Assembly (NCBI GenBank): GCA_026874595.1
Contig: CM049314.1
Coordinates: 36,251,229-36,315,228, forward strand
Direction of reading: 5' to 3'
DNA from: Sipunculus nudus
Lineage: Eukaryota > Annelida > Sipuncula > Golfingiida > Sipunculidae
Length of the DNA: 64,000 nucleotides
The translations under genes were made by a program, and so were the position numbers. Below, in pieces: positions 1-10,440 of this stretch (its first letter is position 1; each line of letters opens with the position of its first letter). Below the pieces are notes generated by a model. The model worked only from the letters and a program-made list of their open reading frames with translations, made no database searches and was not told the DNA's origin.

Positions 1-1600
1 CAAACATTTTATGTACAATCGTAATCGGGCACAAGAACTGTCAATCATTCTAAGAGGCTTTTTGGATTGAAAATAAAATTAATACCGTCTTAAACTAGAA
101 ACAGCCAGATATTATAGAGATATAGTTAATTTTCCAGTGTAAAATATAAAGATAACTTTATACTCCATGAAATATTGAAGTAATTATTTTACGACGTACG
201 TGGAACTGTACGCCTATACACCCAGATCCTTGAATATGTAAAACAAGACAGTAAGTGACTTATACGCTTGAACAAATATGTATTAATACGGTTTTAACAC
301 ATACTGAACAGATTTTACAAATTTTTATATGTGTAGTACTTCCTTTATATGTATAGGCTACATGTGTACGTGCACGTGTGCGCGCTTTTGTGTGTGTGTG
401 TGTGTGTATATATATAGGCCTATGTGCGTATTATAATTTTCATTAGTGATTGATAAAAGCACCAGTAGTTGTCACTGCCAGTGAAACAGATTTTGGGCGG
501 AGCTGCAAAACATCTTTAAATATATATGGCACATAGCAAACTAAATTTTAAAAATTTAACCTATTATTTTATGAATTGAAGTAAATATTTTTTTTTTGTA
601 ATACGTTTGCATATAACAGGCTATTCATTGTTGTAAGGAATAGTACTGCGTTATAAATGTTTGTACCTTTTAAACATAAAATCTGATCACTAATACCAGA
701 ACTTATAACTCCTTTTTATATTTCATCCATGAAAGTTTCTCAAATCGGGTTCATTCGCCGCCTATATTCATAAAAAATACATAACGTATACCGCAGACTG
801 CATATATATCGCATATACCGTATACGTGCACCCGGTATAAACGCCGCTTTATATTGATATCGCTCTCAAAACCCAGTCAACGCTTGCATGCATGGCCCAG
901 GGATTAAATATGGAAAATGTGTCGTGGTCATGATAATCCTTTAAAGTCATACGGCGGAGTCAGTCTCAGTCATGATACATGCAAGAAAATGAATAAAATG
1001 CATTCGCCAATCTTAAATTAGAAGCTATAGCGTATATATATAGTGACGGTGACACAGTGAAAGTAAAATATTAAGACCAAAGATGCGGACTTTCGATATG
1101 CATGCGCATGGTGTATTCAAAATGACGATCGAGAAACCATGCAGGTGGACAAATTAGACTGAACTCTAATTGAACCTTTCCATTGCTGTAAAATAAGATA
1201 TAAAAGACGCAGGTATACAAATATATCTATATTGCAAAATGTTTGATGGCTTTGTCTCAAACTTGCCCCTTTCGAAGACCTAAAATACCACAGGGTGTCG
1301 GCTTCTATTTTTACCCACCGACCTTGTCATTTTCACGTTTGATTGACAGTTTTATTAGCACAAGGAAATTTTCCTATCACACAGAAGATTTTAGCGGAAA
1401 GACGGCACACAACATGTGGCCAACCAGACGGGGATTCGGAGTGAAAATTACTAATTTAAATTGGCATCAATTACATTAATCATCAAAGGATAATGACATC
1501 ATTTACAATGTTCGGGAACCGAACGACATGTATAATTGCCAGGTGTAGGTCATGGTCCGCGTCTCTACAGCTGACGGGACTGGTGAATACAAAATAAATA
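1..1600. other. Single-copy AT-rich segment with raised CpG, no gene seen
   Basis: I see no supportable exon here. The stretch from about 180 to 1600 holds clearly more CpG dinucleotides than most of the window, for example around 750-860, 950-1010 and 1080-1130. It also has a perfect 10-bp palindrome CATGCGCATG at 1101-1110 that resembles part of an NRF1 site. Two copies of the PBX-MEIS composite motif TGATTGACAG lie at 38-47 (minus) and 1340-1349 (plus). The second is followed at once by TTTTATTAG, a HOX-like sequence. The open frame at 1243-1479 has no recognisable domain and I treat it as chance. The segment could be promoter-proximal DNA of a gene outside the left edge, but no start site or splice signal proves this. 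Confidence 0.35.
388..416. repeat. (TG)n followed by (TA)n microsatellite
   Basis: A run of TG dinucleotides passes into TATATATA. It is preceded by alternating purine-pyrimidine sequence from about 365 (TGTACGTGCACGTGTGCGCGC), so the whole stretch could adopt Z-DNA. Confidence 0.9.
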
Positions 1601-2560
1601 AATAAACAAACACCCAAGAGATCATAACTTATTAGAAGTTTTTGGAACATTCCAGGTGCTTCTTAAGAATTATTGAATTGTTGCTGCATATTGTTTTATA
1701 ATTAACTGGAACTCTGCCTCTCCGTGAAATCACCATGCACCTTGCAGCCTGGGGAGACCGCATGCTTTCCTGCTAAAGCTGAAGTTTTATCAGCAGCGCA
1801 TGATTTCTGACTATATGAGGGCCTAAATGTACAAAGTTGCATACGGAGGTTACCAGATTGGCTATATGATTTGAAGTTAGGTCTCGTGTATACATCTAGT
1901 TAACCAAGGAATTGTGCATCTCAAAATTATAAAATAAATTTCCTACTTTTCTTCAAGTGAAGTTGAATTAAATAAATGTAATAATATATATTATATTTCC
2001 ATTTTATATTAATTTCATATGACGTAATTATGCTTCATTTAAATGTCACTGAAATAAAGTGCAAATTGAAGACCTGGATAAGTAAGTGCATGTAGATATG
2101 TAAGCCTACGTGCAATTTTCCTCTAAGATACCAGAATGTACTGCTATGAAATCATAGTAACTAGGCATGATTTTGATAAGCATTGTTGGACTTACGTAGG
2201 CCTATATATTTGAATAACTTAACATACATTAAAATGTACTGTGAAAACATGTTTCTTTGGTGTTACTTCACAGTTTAGTATCGTTTTCTCACGTTTATAA
2301 ACTTTGGTATTATGTGCATTATCCCCAATAGCACATTTTAAAAACACCTTTTCAACAATAAAAAATATTGATTTTCCGTTATTTTATATTCTTGTTAATA
2401 ACGATTTGTTTACATTAATGTGCATAGGCCTATTTATTATATATATGTAATAAATTATTGTTCCACAAGTACTACCAGTGTTTTCATTGTTTCTGATCCC
2501 TGCGGGAAAGAATCGATTCTAATGCATACATATTGCATGACGTGAGAGGATGTTTCCAGG
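1601..2560. other. AT-rich stretch, nothing recognised
   Basis: Low-GC DNA with many stop codons in all frames. It has short poly-T and (TA) tracts, for example near 1980-2000 and 2435-2450. I see no exon, RNA gene or repeat family. Confidence 0.5.
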
Positions 2561-2575
2561 TAACTCCCCCCCCCC

Positions 2576-2600
2576 CCCCCCCCCCCCCACCACCCCCACA
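2576..2600. repeat. Poly-C tract followed by CA-rich and poly-A
   Basis: Thirteen consecutive C residues are followed by ACCACCCCCAC and a poly-A stretch. This tract gives a glycine run to the minus-strand open frame at 2484-2693, which is an artefact. Confidence 0.9.
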
Positions 2601-2655
2601 AAAAAAAGAATAATCAGACCGCCAGTCGGCACAGCATCTCATGATGCTTCTTATG

Positions 2656-2740
2656 ATAAACACGCCAGACTCAGTCACGTGAACCATGTCCATTTAAAAG
2701 ACTTTACAAAATAAACACGCCAGACCCAGTCACGTGAACC
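2656..2740. repeat. Direct repeat of a 30-mer carrying GTCACGTGA
   Basis: The 30-mer starting ATAAACACGCCAGAC and ending GTCACGTGAACC occurs at 2656-2685 and again at 2711-2740 with one mismatch. The two starts are 55 bp apart, with unrelated sequence between. Each copy holds a CACGTG E-box in the context GTCACGTGA. That context is close to the CLEAR/bHLH-Zip (MITF/TFE, USF) consensus GTCACGTGAC. The repeat could be a tandem-duplication footprint or a paired regulatory site. Confidence 0.7.
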
Positions 2741-3214
2741 TTGCTGATGTAAAAGTAGATACGATTGGGTGAGAAAAGTTTGCAGCGTCAGTGCGTCACC
2801 GCTGGCTGAGGGATGACGCGGTAAAATTGGACCGTTCAGGAAAAAAACCCAAACAGACGTGTCGTCTTGCATCTTAATTGTCCAGTAAATGTTTTATTTA
2901 TTTTTATTTTTCCGTTATATTGACTAGATAGGATAATTCTGTGACTAAAGTCTGCAAAACCGCCTCGTTAATGTACCTTGTGTGCTACATATTGCTAAAT
3001 TCACTCATTATCGCTCAATCACCGTCAGCCGCGGAGGGGCGGTTACTTCAAAAGAAATTGCATGGATACCCTTAATTAAGAAAATAAGAGTTTTCACAAG
3101 TGCAAGACATATTTGTTTTGATTTTTTATTTCAAATTTTAGTACGTTCGCACTGTTTCGAATGGGAAAGATTTGGATATATCAACGTTTATTTAGGCTAA
3201 TCGTTGATCGAACC

Positions 3215-4645
3215 AAGTGCACACCTGTTTACCTGTCGCACCTGGATTTTTACAAGTGCAGATAAACGCGACAGACCAACTAAACAGCAATTTTATTATT
3301 GCATGAAATGTTAACAAACAGGGTAGACACATTTTTCCAGATTTTATTTTAAAATCAGTCGGCGATTTGTTTTTGCCTGCACATGTAAAAATATATTAAT
3401 TTGACATAAAAAGGTATATTACAGGTAACCAGATAATTAGTGCATTTCACACCCATAAATTATATATTTTGCACATTGGACAAAAGTAAATAGTTTTTAT
3501 TGCAATGTCCCTTATAACAAGTATAATATATAATTTAAATTAAAAAAATGAGAATTTACCTTTATTTACCTGATCTTACCTGTGCAGGTGAGTAAACTTT
3601 TACAGGTAGAAATTGGCAAAATTGAAATCCACAAGTCTCGTGGCTGTGCAGTTAATTAAAAGATAGTTTCTGCATATTGTTTTAACTCCTTCAAAAATTT
3701 CCTCTCCACTTTTAAAATAAAAAGTTGTCTTTATATTCTGTACTTACAAAGGTAATTAAATCTGTTTAAGATCAAAGGTATCATTTCAGGTAACCCAATA
3801 AATAGTGCAGTTAGTACCTATAATTCATAAATTTTACACATGGCACTCAAAATTAAGTTGTATGTTTTTTTTCTCCCTTATTACATGTATAAAATATATA
3901 CTTCATTAAAAAAATAATTTACCTGTATTTACCTGAACTCACCTGTACAGGTGAGTATGTTTTTATGTGTAACCGTAACCAAAATTATCAATTTATGTTT
4001 TACATGTCTGAAAAATCAAAATATAATGGTTTTACACAGTTGACACTTGTTTATCCATATTCTTCTCAGCCACTTTTCAGCATGATTTTGTCACTGCCAC
4101 AGGTAATTAGATCAGTTGAAGAACAAAGGTACTATTCACATAGGTAACTTAATTACTGTATTAAAAGCACCTGTTCTTATATCAAAATGAATTATACAGT
4201 CCATAAATAGAGAAGGTATTAATTTATAGTAACTATATTGATGAACAAGGTGTTTGCTAACATATTCAGAAAAAAAAAATAATTTACCTTTACTTACCTG
4301 TACAGGTAAACATATGTGTTTTATGTTAATAATCATAGAATGTGCTCTTTGGGTCAGCAAGCTTTTCAGGTGAAAAATATTTGATTTCCACAGAAAAATC
4401 CAATTTACTTGCACATTCTGGTTCGTCGGTGGTTCCCTTTCCAGTATTAAACCAAATCATTTACCTTTTTCTTACCTTTAATTAATAATAACCTTAGAGT
4501 GAAAAAAAATCCTTACATTTACCTTTTTTTATCAAAGGGTTAATGGGTTACCTGAACAGGATGAAAGGGGTCATTTTGGTGATATACCAGTGAGTGGAAA
4601 TACAGTTAGTACAGATTTACCTGTTTTTACCTGTATATACCTTAG
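3215..4645. repeat. Degenerate tandem array, unit about 350-365 bp
   Basis: Three aligned units are visible. The core ACCTG(T)(A/G)CAGGT recurs at 3578-3589, 3941-3952 and 4297-4308. A second landmark, GGTAATTARATC followed by AAAGGTA and a GGTAAC, recurs at 3751 and 4102. A third, GGTAAC..AATTAGTGCA-like followed by ATAAATT, begins near 3424, 3787 and 4141. Each core is preceded by two or three TTTACCT steps. Partial units flank the array near 3228 and 4617. The units are diverged, so the array is old. Open frames inside, such as 3965-4147, are not credible genes. The repeated CAGGTGAGT resembles a splice donor by chance. Confidence 0.75.
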
Positions 4646-7560
4646 TTACATACATATCAAACCAGGTATATAGAAAATAAATAAAATAACATGATGGACA
4701 TATACCTGACAGTAAAAGCTGAAAATTTCACAAAGATACCTTTAACGGTTACTGAGTTAATGTCTCTTATATAGATTCATGTCAAAATGTGGAAAAAATG
4801 CAAAATAAATCTGAACAGTAGGAGTGTGACAATCCACAGGCTAATCTGAACAGTAAAGGGTTAAACAAGAAATACTTGATACTCCTTGCGATTCACACAA
4901 AAATTATGCACACTAGCTGATACAAGAGGCATAAGCTGCCAATAAATATATGTATCATGTTTGCATGCATCACAATATGGGGTCACCTGATACACTGGCT
5001 TTGTGTACCTGTGACAAACCACCATTCATTTAAATTCAAATTTGAAGCCAAAAACTGTTTTCAATTGGTGAATTATCATCTGCTGAATATGTCAATTGAT
5101 ACAGTATTGTGCTACCGTAATACTTTGTAATATAAAAGAAAACTAGTGTTCTGTACTTCTGACATGAAGTTTCAAATTCAAGTGTTCAGCTTGACTGCGG
5201 CTTGGACCACTAGGGGCCTACATAAATGGCTGCTGTGTCTGCAGGTGAACTGATTGCAATATGAAACACGTCTAACTTTTTTTCATATATTTATTATACA
5301 ATATTGCAAAGGTATATATGCAACAGATAATATTTATTGTCAAGGTGTCACTGTTTGGCTTTAAATTTGAAGTGGGTGTTTCATCAGAGGGTAACATAGA
5401 CACTTCAAGGTACTGACAATATGTATTGTACCACAACCAATCACCGAAGCATACCCCTGGCTCTACCGTCACAGGACAAACTGTGACATCATATTGAAAG
5501 GACAGAGCACCATAAACTCGGGCAGATGTAGACATCGTCAACACAAATCAAACCTCTTGTAATCTAGGGCCGTGTTTAAGATGATAAGAGGCTCCACCTA
5601 TTGTGACCTTGTTCTGTGATTGGCAATACATTAAGGTTAAAAATACCGAACCTGATATATTCTTACCATTACCAAGGATATAGGAATGATATAAACCTGC
5701 TAGCCCTGGCATTGCCCTCACCCTGTGATCTTATATATTACAAAGCAACTCTATCTGAGATGATATAGTGAACCTATATACAGACTGATACTTGTTATAA
5801 TGACATATTGCGTTGCTGCAACTCCATTTAATGAAATCAGAGTATAACATGACCTGGTGGTAGAACTATCAGATTCAGAGGGAAAAAGTTGGTTTCTAAG
5901 GCACCCAGTCATTTCAATTTTGATCCCTCTAATTTTTTAAATTTTAATTTTGATTTTTAGTAGAACTTTACCGATTTGACCTCCAGCTGCTGTGTCATTT
6001 CTTTCATCAGAACAAAATGATAAAAACAATAAATATTTCTTTTTTTTAGAATGTGTTTTTACCTGATTGATAAAAAATTGTTATTACCATGTTGTACCCA
6101 TATGTAATATTCACACTAAATAAAGGAAATAAAAGGTTTTAAAGATTCTCCTAGAGTGGTTTCTGAAAAACTGACTGAGAAACCAACATTTTTTTTGGAC
6201 TGCTCAATGCCAATACTGCAATACTTTTAACACTACTGAATATGATGCTTGTCATTAAGCGTCATGAAAGAATGACAATAATACAAACAAAAGCCAGAGC
6301 CCATGAGTTCATCCTTTCACATTTCATTCAAAATGATCATTTTTTATATGTTTATATATGAAAGCTTAGCAAAATTCAAAACAAAATCTTGCCAAATTAA
6401 AAAAAAATTTGGTATACAGTGACCATATTTTGAATGCCTTTGGACAAAACAAAACAATCAGAAAAAAATTTATACACCTGGATAAAAAGGATGAATAGGT
6501 ATATAATAATGAAAATGCCAGTCTCCCTACTATCTCTTTGGGATAAAACTACTGATGATCACTGCTGTATTAGAAAGCATCCTCTTAATTCAGCAAAGAA
6601 CACCCATATGAAATACTGCATGCATCTACGATATCAAACTCTTGATGGAATGCAAAGTGGGGATGGCTGCGATGAACTTTCACACATGAATCAAAATATG
6701 CCTAACAAACTGAGGATGATATATTTATGGTTGTGCACACCATCAGTTTTGTACAACTGATTCCACACAAAAGATATTAGAAGGTTTTACATTCAGCTAT
6801 AGCTGTGCAACTGATGCATCTGTGGTTGTCAGTGGGAGATCCAACTGTGACCCTGTGACAGTGCAGCATAAGATAAAAAGTACTGATTGTGTTATATCAG
6901 TCATCCTGGGCACTTTAAGTCATCTTCACCAGGGGAGGTGTATTTTTTAAAAATATATTTTCAGCTCATTTTTCTCACAATTAAACTCTACATACTCTAA
7001 AATGGGTTATGCTGACATGATGACCTTGAATGACCATAATGAATTAATTGTGTCACTGTTCAGTGTCAGGTCATATGAAAGGTTATGACTTAATTATCAT
7101 TCACCAGAAATAATATGACTAGTTAAGATGAGTGATATATATCATCCTAAGTCAAGAAAAGACTGTGTATTGTGACTGAATTAATGACTAACTTTGTTTA
7201 ATAGATTTAAATATGCTCTTAATAATATTTATATCATATATTTGTTCATCATAATAAGATATACGAGATAAATGAGTTATTTACTTAAAACAGACTTCTT
7301 AATGGGGTAGAATTTTAACGTCATTAGCTAATATACCATACAGTCCACAATAAATTGATTTCTCGCCGATAAAATAAAGGAATATTCTTCTTTAAAAAAT
7401 CATAATAACTGAATGTTTAAATTTGGCAGTTTTTATTTTCTATGCCCTGACCCTGTTTATAACTCAACAACACAGATATTTCGAGATATCTGTTAATACT
7501 ACAGCCATATTATAGACAGTTTTAATTAACAGCTCTGCCAAGAGACCCATGTTGTGAACA
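4646..7560. other. AT-rich stretch without recognised features
   Basis: Single-copy, low-GC DNA. Open frames at 5272-5544 (minus) and 6434-6760 (plus) have no recognisable domain, biased composition or splice context, so I do not call them. The short phrase 'cagtaaaggg' recurs near 4820-4860 as a minor local duplication (CTGAACAGTA twice). Confidence 0.45.
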
Positions 7561-7569
7561 CTTGTCAAT

Positions 7570-7840
7570 GTTTAGAGTCAAAACAACCAGGAATTCCCAA
7601 ATGGGAAAATGACAGCAAATTCATTTAGTTCTGTCAGCTGGTAGGCATGGCTGGCTGTGCTCTGGGGGCAACAGAGAGGCCCCCTCTGTGCGGAGATTGA
7701 CTTCCTGCATCTGCAAGGAGGGTGCAGTCTGTTGGAGAGTGAAATTTGGCCAGCCTGTATAGTGCTGTCAGCTATGTCAACAGCACAGCCTCCCAGTCTT
7801 AACATAAGAAGGAGTTCAGTACTAACTGTAAGATACTCTC
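7570..7840. other. Higher-GC single-copy block, candidate regulatory element
   Basis: This block stands out from its AT-rich surroundings and lacks the features of local repeat families. Overlapping open frames on both strands (7578-7805 minus, 7657-7845 plus) give no known protein, so an exon is possible but not supported. Short mirror-like sequences such as GGGGGCAACAGAGAGGCCCCC (about 7665-7685) can form a small hairpin. Confidence 0.25.
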
Positions 7841-8229
7841 CTTGAGAGCAGATAGGAAGTCTTAGTCTTGCGTTTCAGTAATCAGGATACAAAAGGCACT
7901 GATAAAGGAAAGCATTAGTTCTCCCTTGGATGCGGAAGATGAGCATCCCATCCCCAGTACAAGGGATGCTGACTACCATCCTCTCATTGATATCAACCTT
8001 AACGACATCTTGTCATGTAATACCAAGTCCTGACACAGCTTCACACATTCCACAGAGATACACACAATACCAGGACAGTCTAAAATAAGCACCATTTATA
8101 AGATGCCACTCAAGACCACTGACACTTTTGAATAAATCTTTCATGGTTTCATTTCTGACAGATCAATTAAAATTCATTCATGAATTTATCTGTCAGAAGT
8201 GGACCCATCAGGTTTTTAATTAATTTTTA
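7841..8229. other. Single-copy stretch, nothing recognised
   Basis: No exon, RNA gene or repeat family seen. A short inverted phrase around 8155-8200 (CTGACAGAT ... ATCTGTCAG) could form a weak stem-loop. Confidence 0.4.
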
Positions 8230-8237
8230 GTGATCTT

Positions 8238-8400
8238 ATATATAGTGGAACCCTGCCTTGTGACCACCCCACAAATGTAACCACCCTACAATTACAACTT
8301 TTTTTCTGGGTCCAGAATATATGATTCAGGTAACAGAATTTCACAAATATGACCACCCCCATATTAGGACCACTTTGGTCAGTCCACACAACAGTTACTG
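8238..8400. mobile_element. Relic of a small MITE-like repeat (GTGGAACCCTGC / ACCACCC type)
   Basis: The left end TATAGTGGAACCCTGCC and repeated phrases 'gaccaccc', 'aaccaccc' and 'aggaccac' match the theme of two better-preserved elements at 15892-16074 and 62465-62621. No clear right terminal repeat is visible, so this copy is decayed or truncated. Confidence 0.4.
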
Positions 8401-10240
8401 ATCATCAACATTAAGTGATGCTCTGCTGGTAAACAAACCTTTTTATTTTCCTAATCTGGTACACTGGTCACATTTTAACTGAAATACATTGTATAATCCA
8501 CTTTTACCTGAATGAGGGACCAATCAAGGGCATTAAACCAAGTCTTACATTTTATAGACAGCAGAAATCCAACACATTTTACAATGCTCAGGTATTACCA
8601 CTGCCTTGGGTGAGCATACCAATGAATTCAGGCATTAAAAGGTACATTGGCAATTACTGATATACATCACGTGCACGATGCAACTTGCAGCAAACCAAAT
8701 GCCAGTTTAGAAATACTTGAAAGCAGGTTGCTGGATGCCTGATAAAAATGGAATCCTTTGCTAATGGCCTCAAATAGAGTGATTTACCGATTCCCACTTG
8801 TGACACTGATGTTTGAGTAGCTTTTAATTTTTAACTTTTACAAAATCCTCCACCTTGTATGGTAAATTGGGTGCAGCAATATTTGCCATAAGATCAGGTG
8901 ATCAACTCAGCCAATCAGAGGACAAATGAGTGTCATAAATTCAGCTTCTGCACATGATGCAATCTTGATTGGTCCTAAAGTTCATCCTGCCTTCTATGTG
9001 CCAAAACCCCAGAAACATAAACTGAGCTTTTGAAACATGAAACGGATAAAACATTGTGTACAGAGCCTAGCTTAGTATGAGCTTGTAATAAAAGAGCATA
9101 CATGGCTTCCAAATAAACAGCTTACAGTTAGTTCACTGTTGCTTGAACCTCTCTTGGTTCCTGCAACTGCAACTACTAGCTGATATAAGTCTGATGACAT
9201 ATTCTCTTGTAATAATAGGCTTATCAACTACTATACTTCAAGTAACCCTCTCCTGTCCCCCCTTGCCTCCCATTTATTGCACTTATCTTATCTTTAACTG
9301 TGTTTATGTTCCTCATAATTAAATGTAAGCTGTTAGAACACACTTTTAAGTACATAACCTGCTTGCATGTGTAGGGATTGCAAGATTGATCCCTTCTCAC
9401 AAAGAGGATTTTAGCTTTCAGTACAACTCTGTTTGGAGATGTTGTGAACAAGATTGACTTATGCCCTCGTACATGTGAATGGTTTGATATGGATAACATG
9501 TTCTGACATGACTTGTATACCAGTTGTTGTTCACATGTCAACCCAAGTAAAACCCTACTTTTTTTTTACTCCAATATTTATGCCTATTTCACTAAATCTA
9601 TACTTGAATAATTAATTATTAATTATAATAAAATGGACATTTTCACAAACAAGCTTTGCAAATATCTCTATGCATTTTTAATGGTATTGACCATGGGCAA
9701 AAGGTGGCGCTGTCTGTTGAATAAGGATGAAGAAAATTATAATATTAATGAATGTGATATTTGTGAATATGAAACTTTCAGTTTATATCTACAAAAGTGA
9801 TGGGATTTTGGTCTAATGAATGCCTACTAGGACAAATCTAACTTTGAGTAACTCCATGTGAATAATTTTTTTCACATATTTCTCCCTTAATTAAGCCCAC
9901 AGCTGAAAAGGTTTTTCATAACTAAGTAATAGAGGTTAAACAGTGTTACTGTGATCTGAGAGATGTCTCTTATTCAAATAAACTAATAAATATTATCTAC
10001 TTTTACATCAAAATAATAAGCAGTATAAAGGCTTGAGTTAATTTTATTATCGGCCAAATGTGAACAAACAAAGATAGACAAAATAATCAACTAGAAAGAA
10101 AATTAAACAATTTTCACAATATAATAAAATTACATTTGTGGCTCTGAAACTGTTTTTATTATTATACAAATATGGACAAATAGCACTGCATTTACATTAT
10201 AGTTACGAATCTCATTAAAAATCATGCAGCTATAAAGGAA
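8401..10240. other. AT-rich stretch, nothing recognised
   Basis: Includes a minus-strand open frame of 105 codons at 9224-9541 that shows no domain, signal peptide or splice context. Near 8660-8690 there is a CACGTG with a nearby GCACGATGCAAC. No repeat family is evident. Confidence 0.4.
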
Positions 10241-10244
10241 AACA

Positions 10245-10440
10245 TTAAAAATGATGAATCATCAATCAGCTTGCTGTCCAACTGCAACAGTGTGCGACAT
10301 TGTGTCACTAATACTGCCGTCGATCCTTACTAATAGCAGTCTAGTGAACAGCGGCGCCAGCGATACAAGGCCAGGGCGATGATCCATCTCATTCGGGAGC
10401 ATCAATAAATGAAGCTACCCTCCTTATCTGATGAGCCTAC
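10245..10440. other. Higher-GC single-copy block, candidate regulatory element
   Basis: A compact block with several CpGs (around 10315-10395), flanked on both sides by very AT-rich DNA. All frames are interrupted. Non-repetitive, complex sequence of this kind in an AT-rich desert is typical of enhancer-like conserved non-coding DNA, but conservation cannot be assessed here. Confidence 0.25.

Noticed and set aside
3583-3597. CAGGTGAGTA as a splice donor, with nearby poly-pyrimidine tracts as acceptors
   Set aside because: The motif recurs in each unit of a tandem array and no open frame connects candidate sites.
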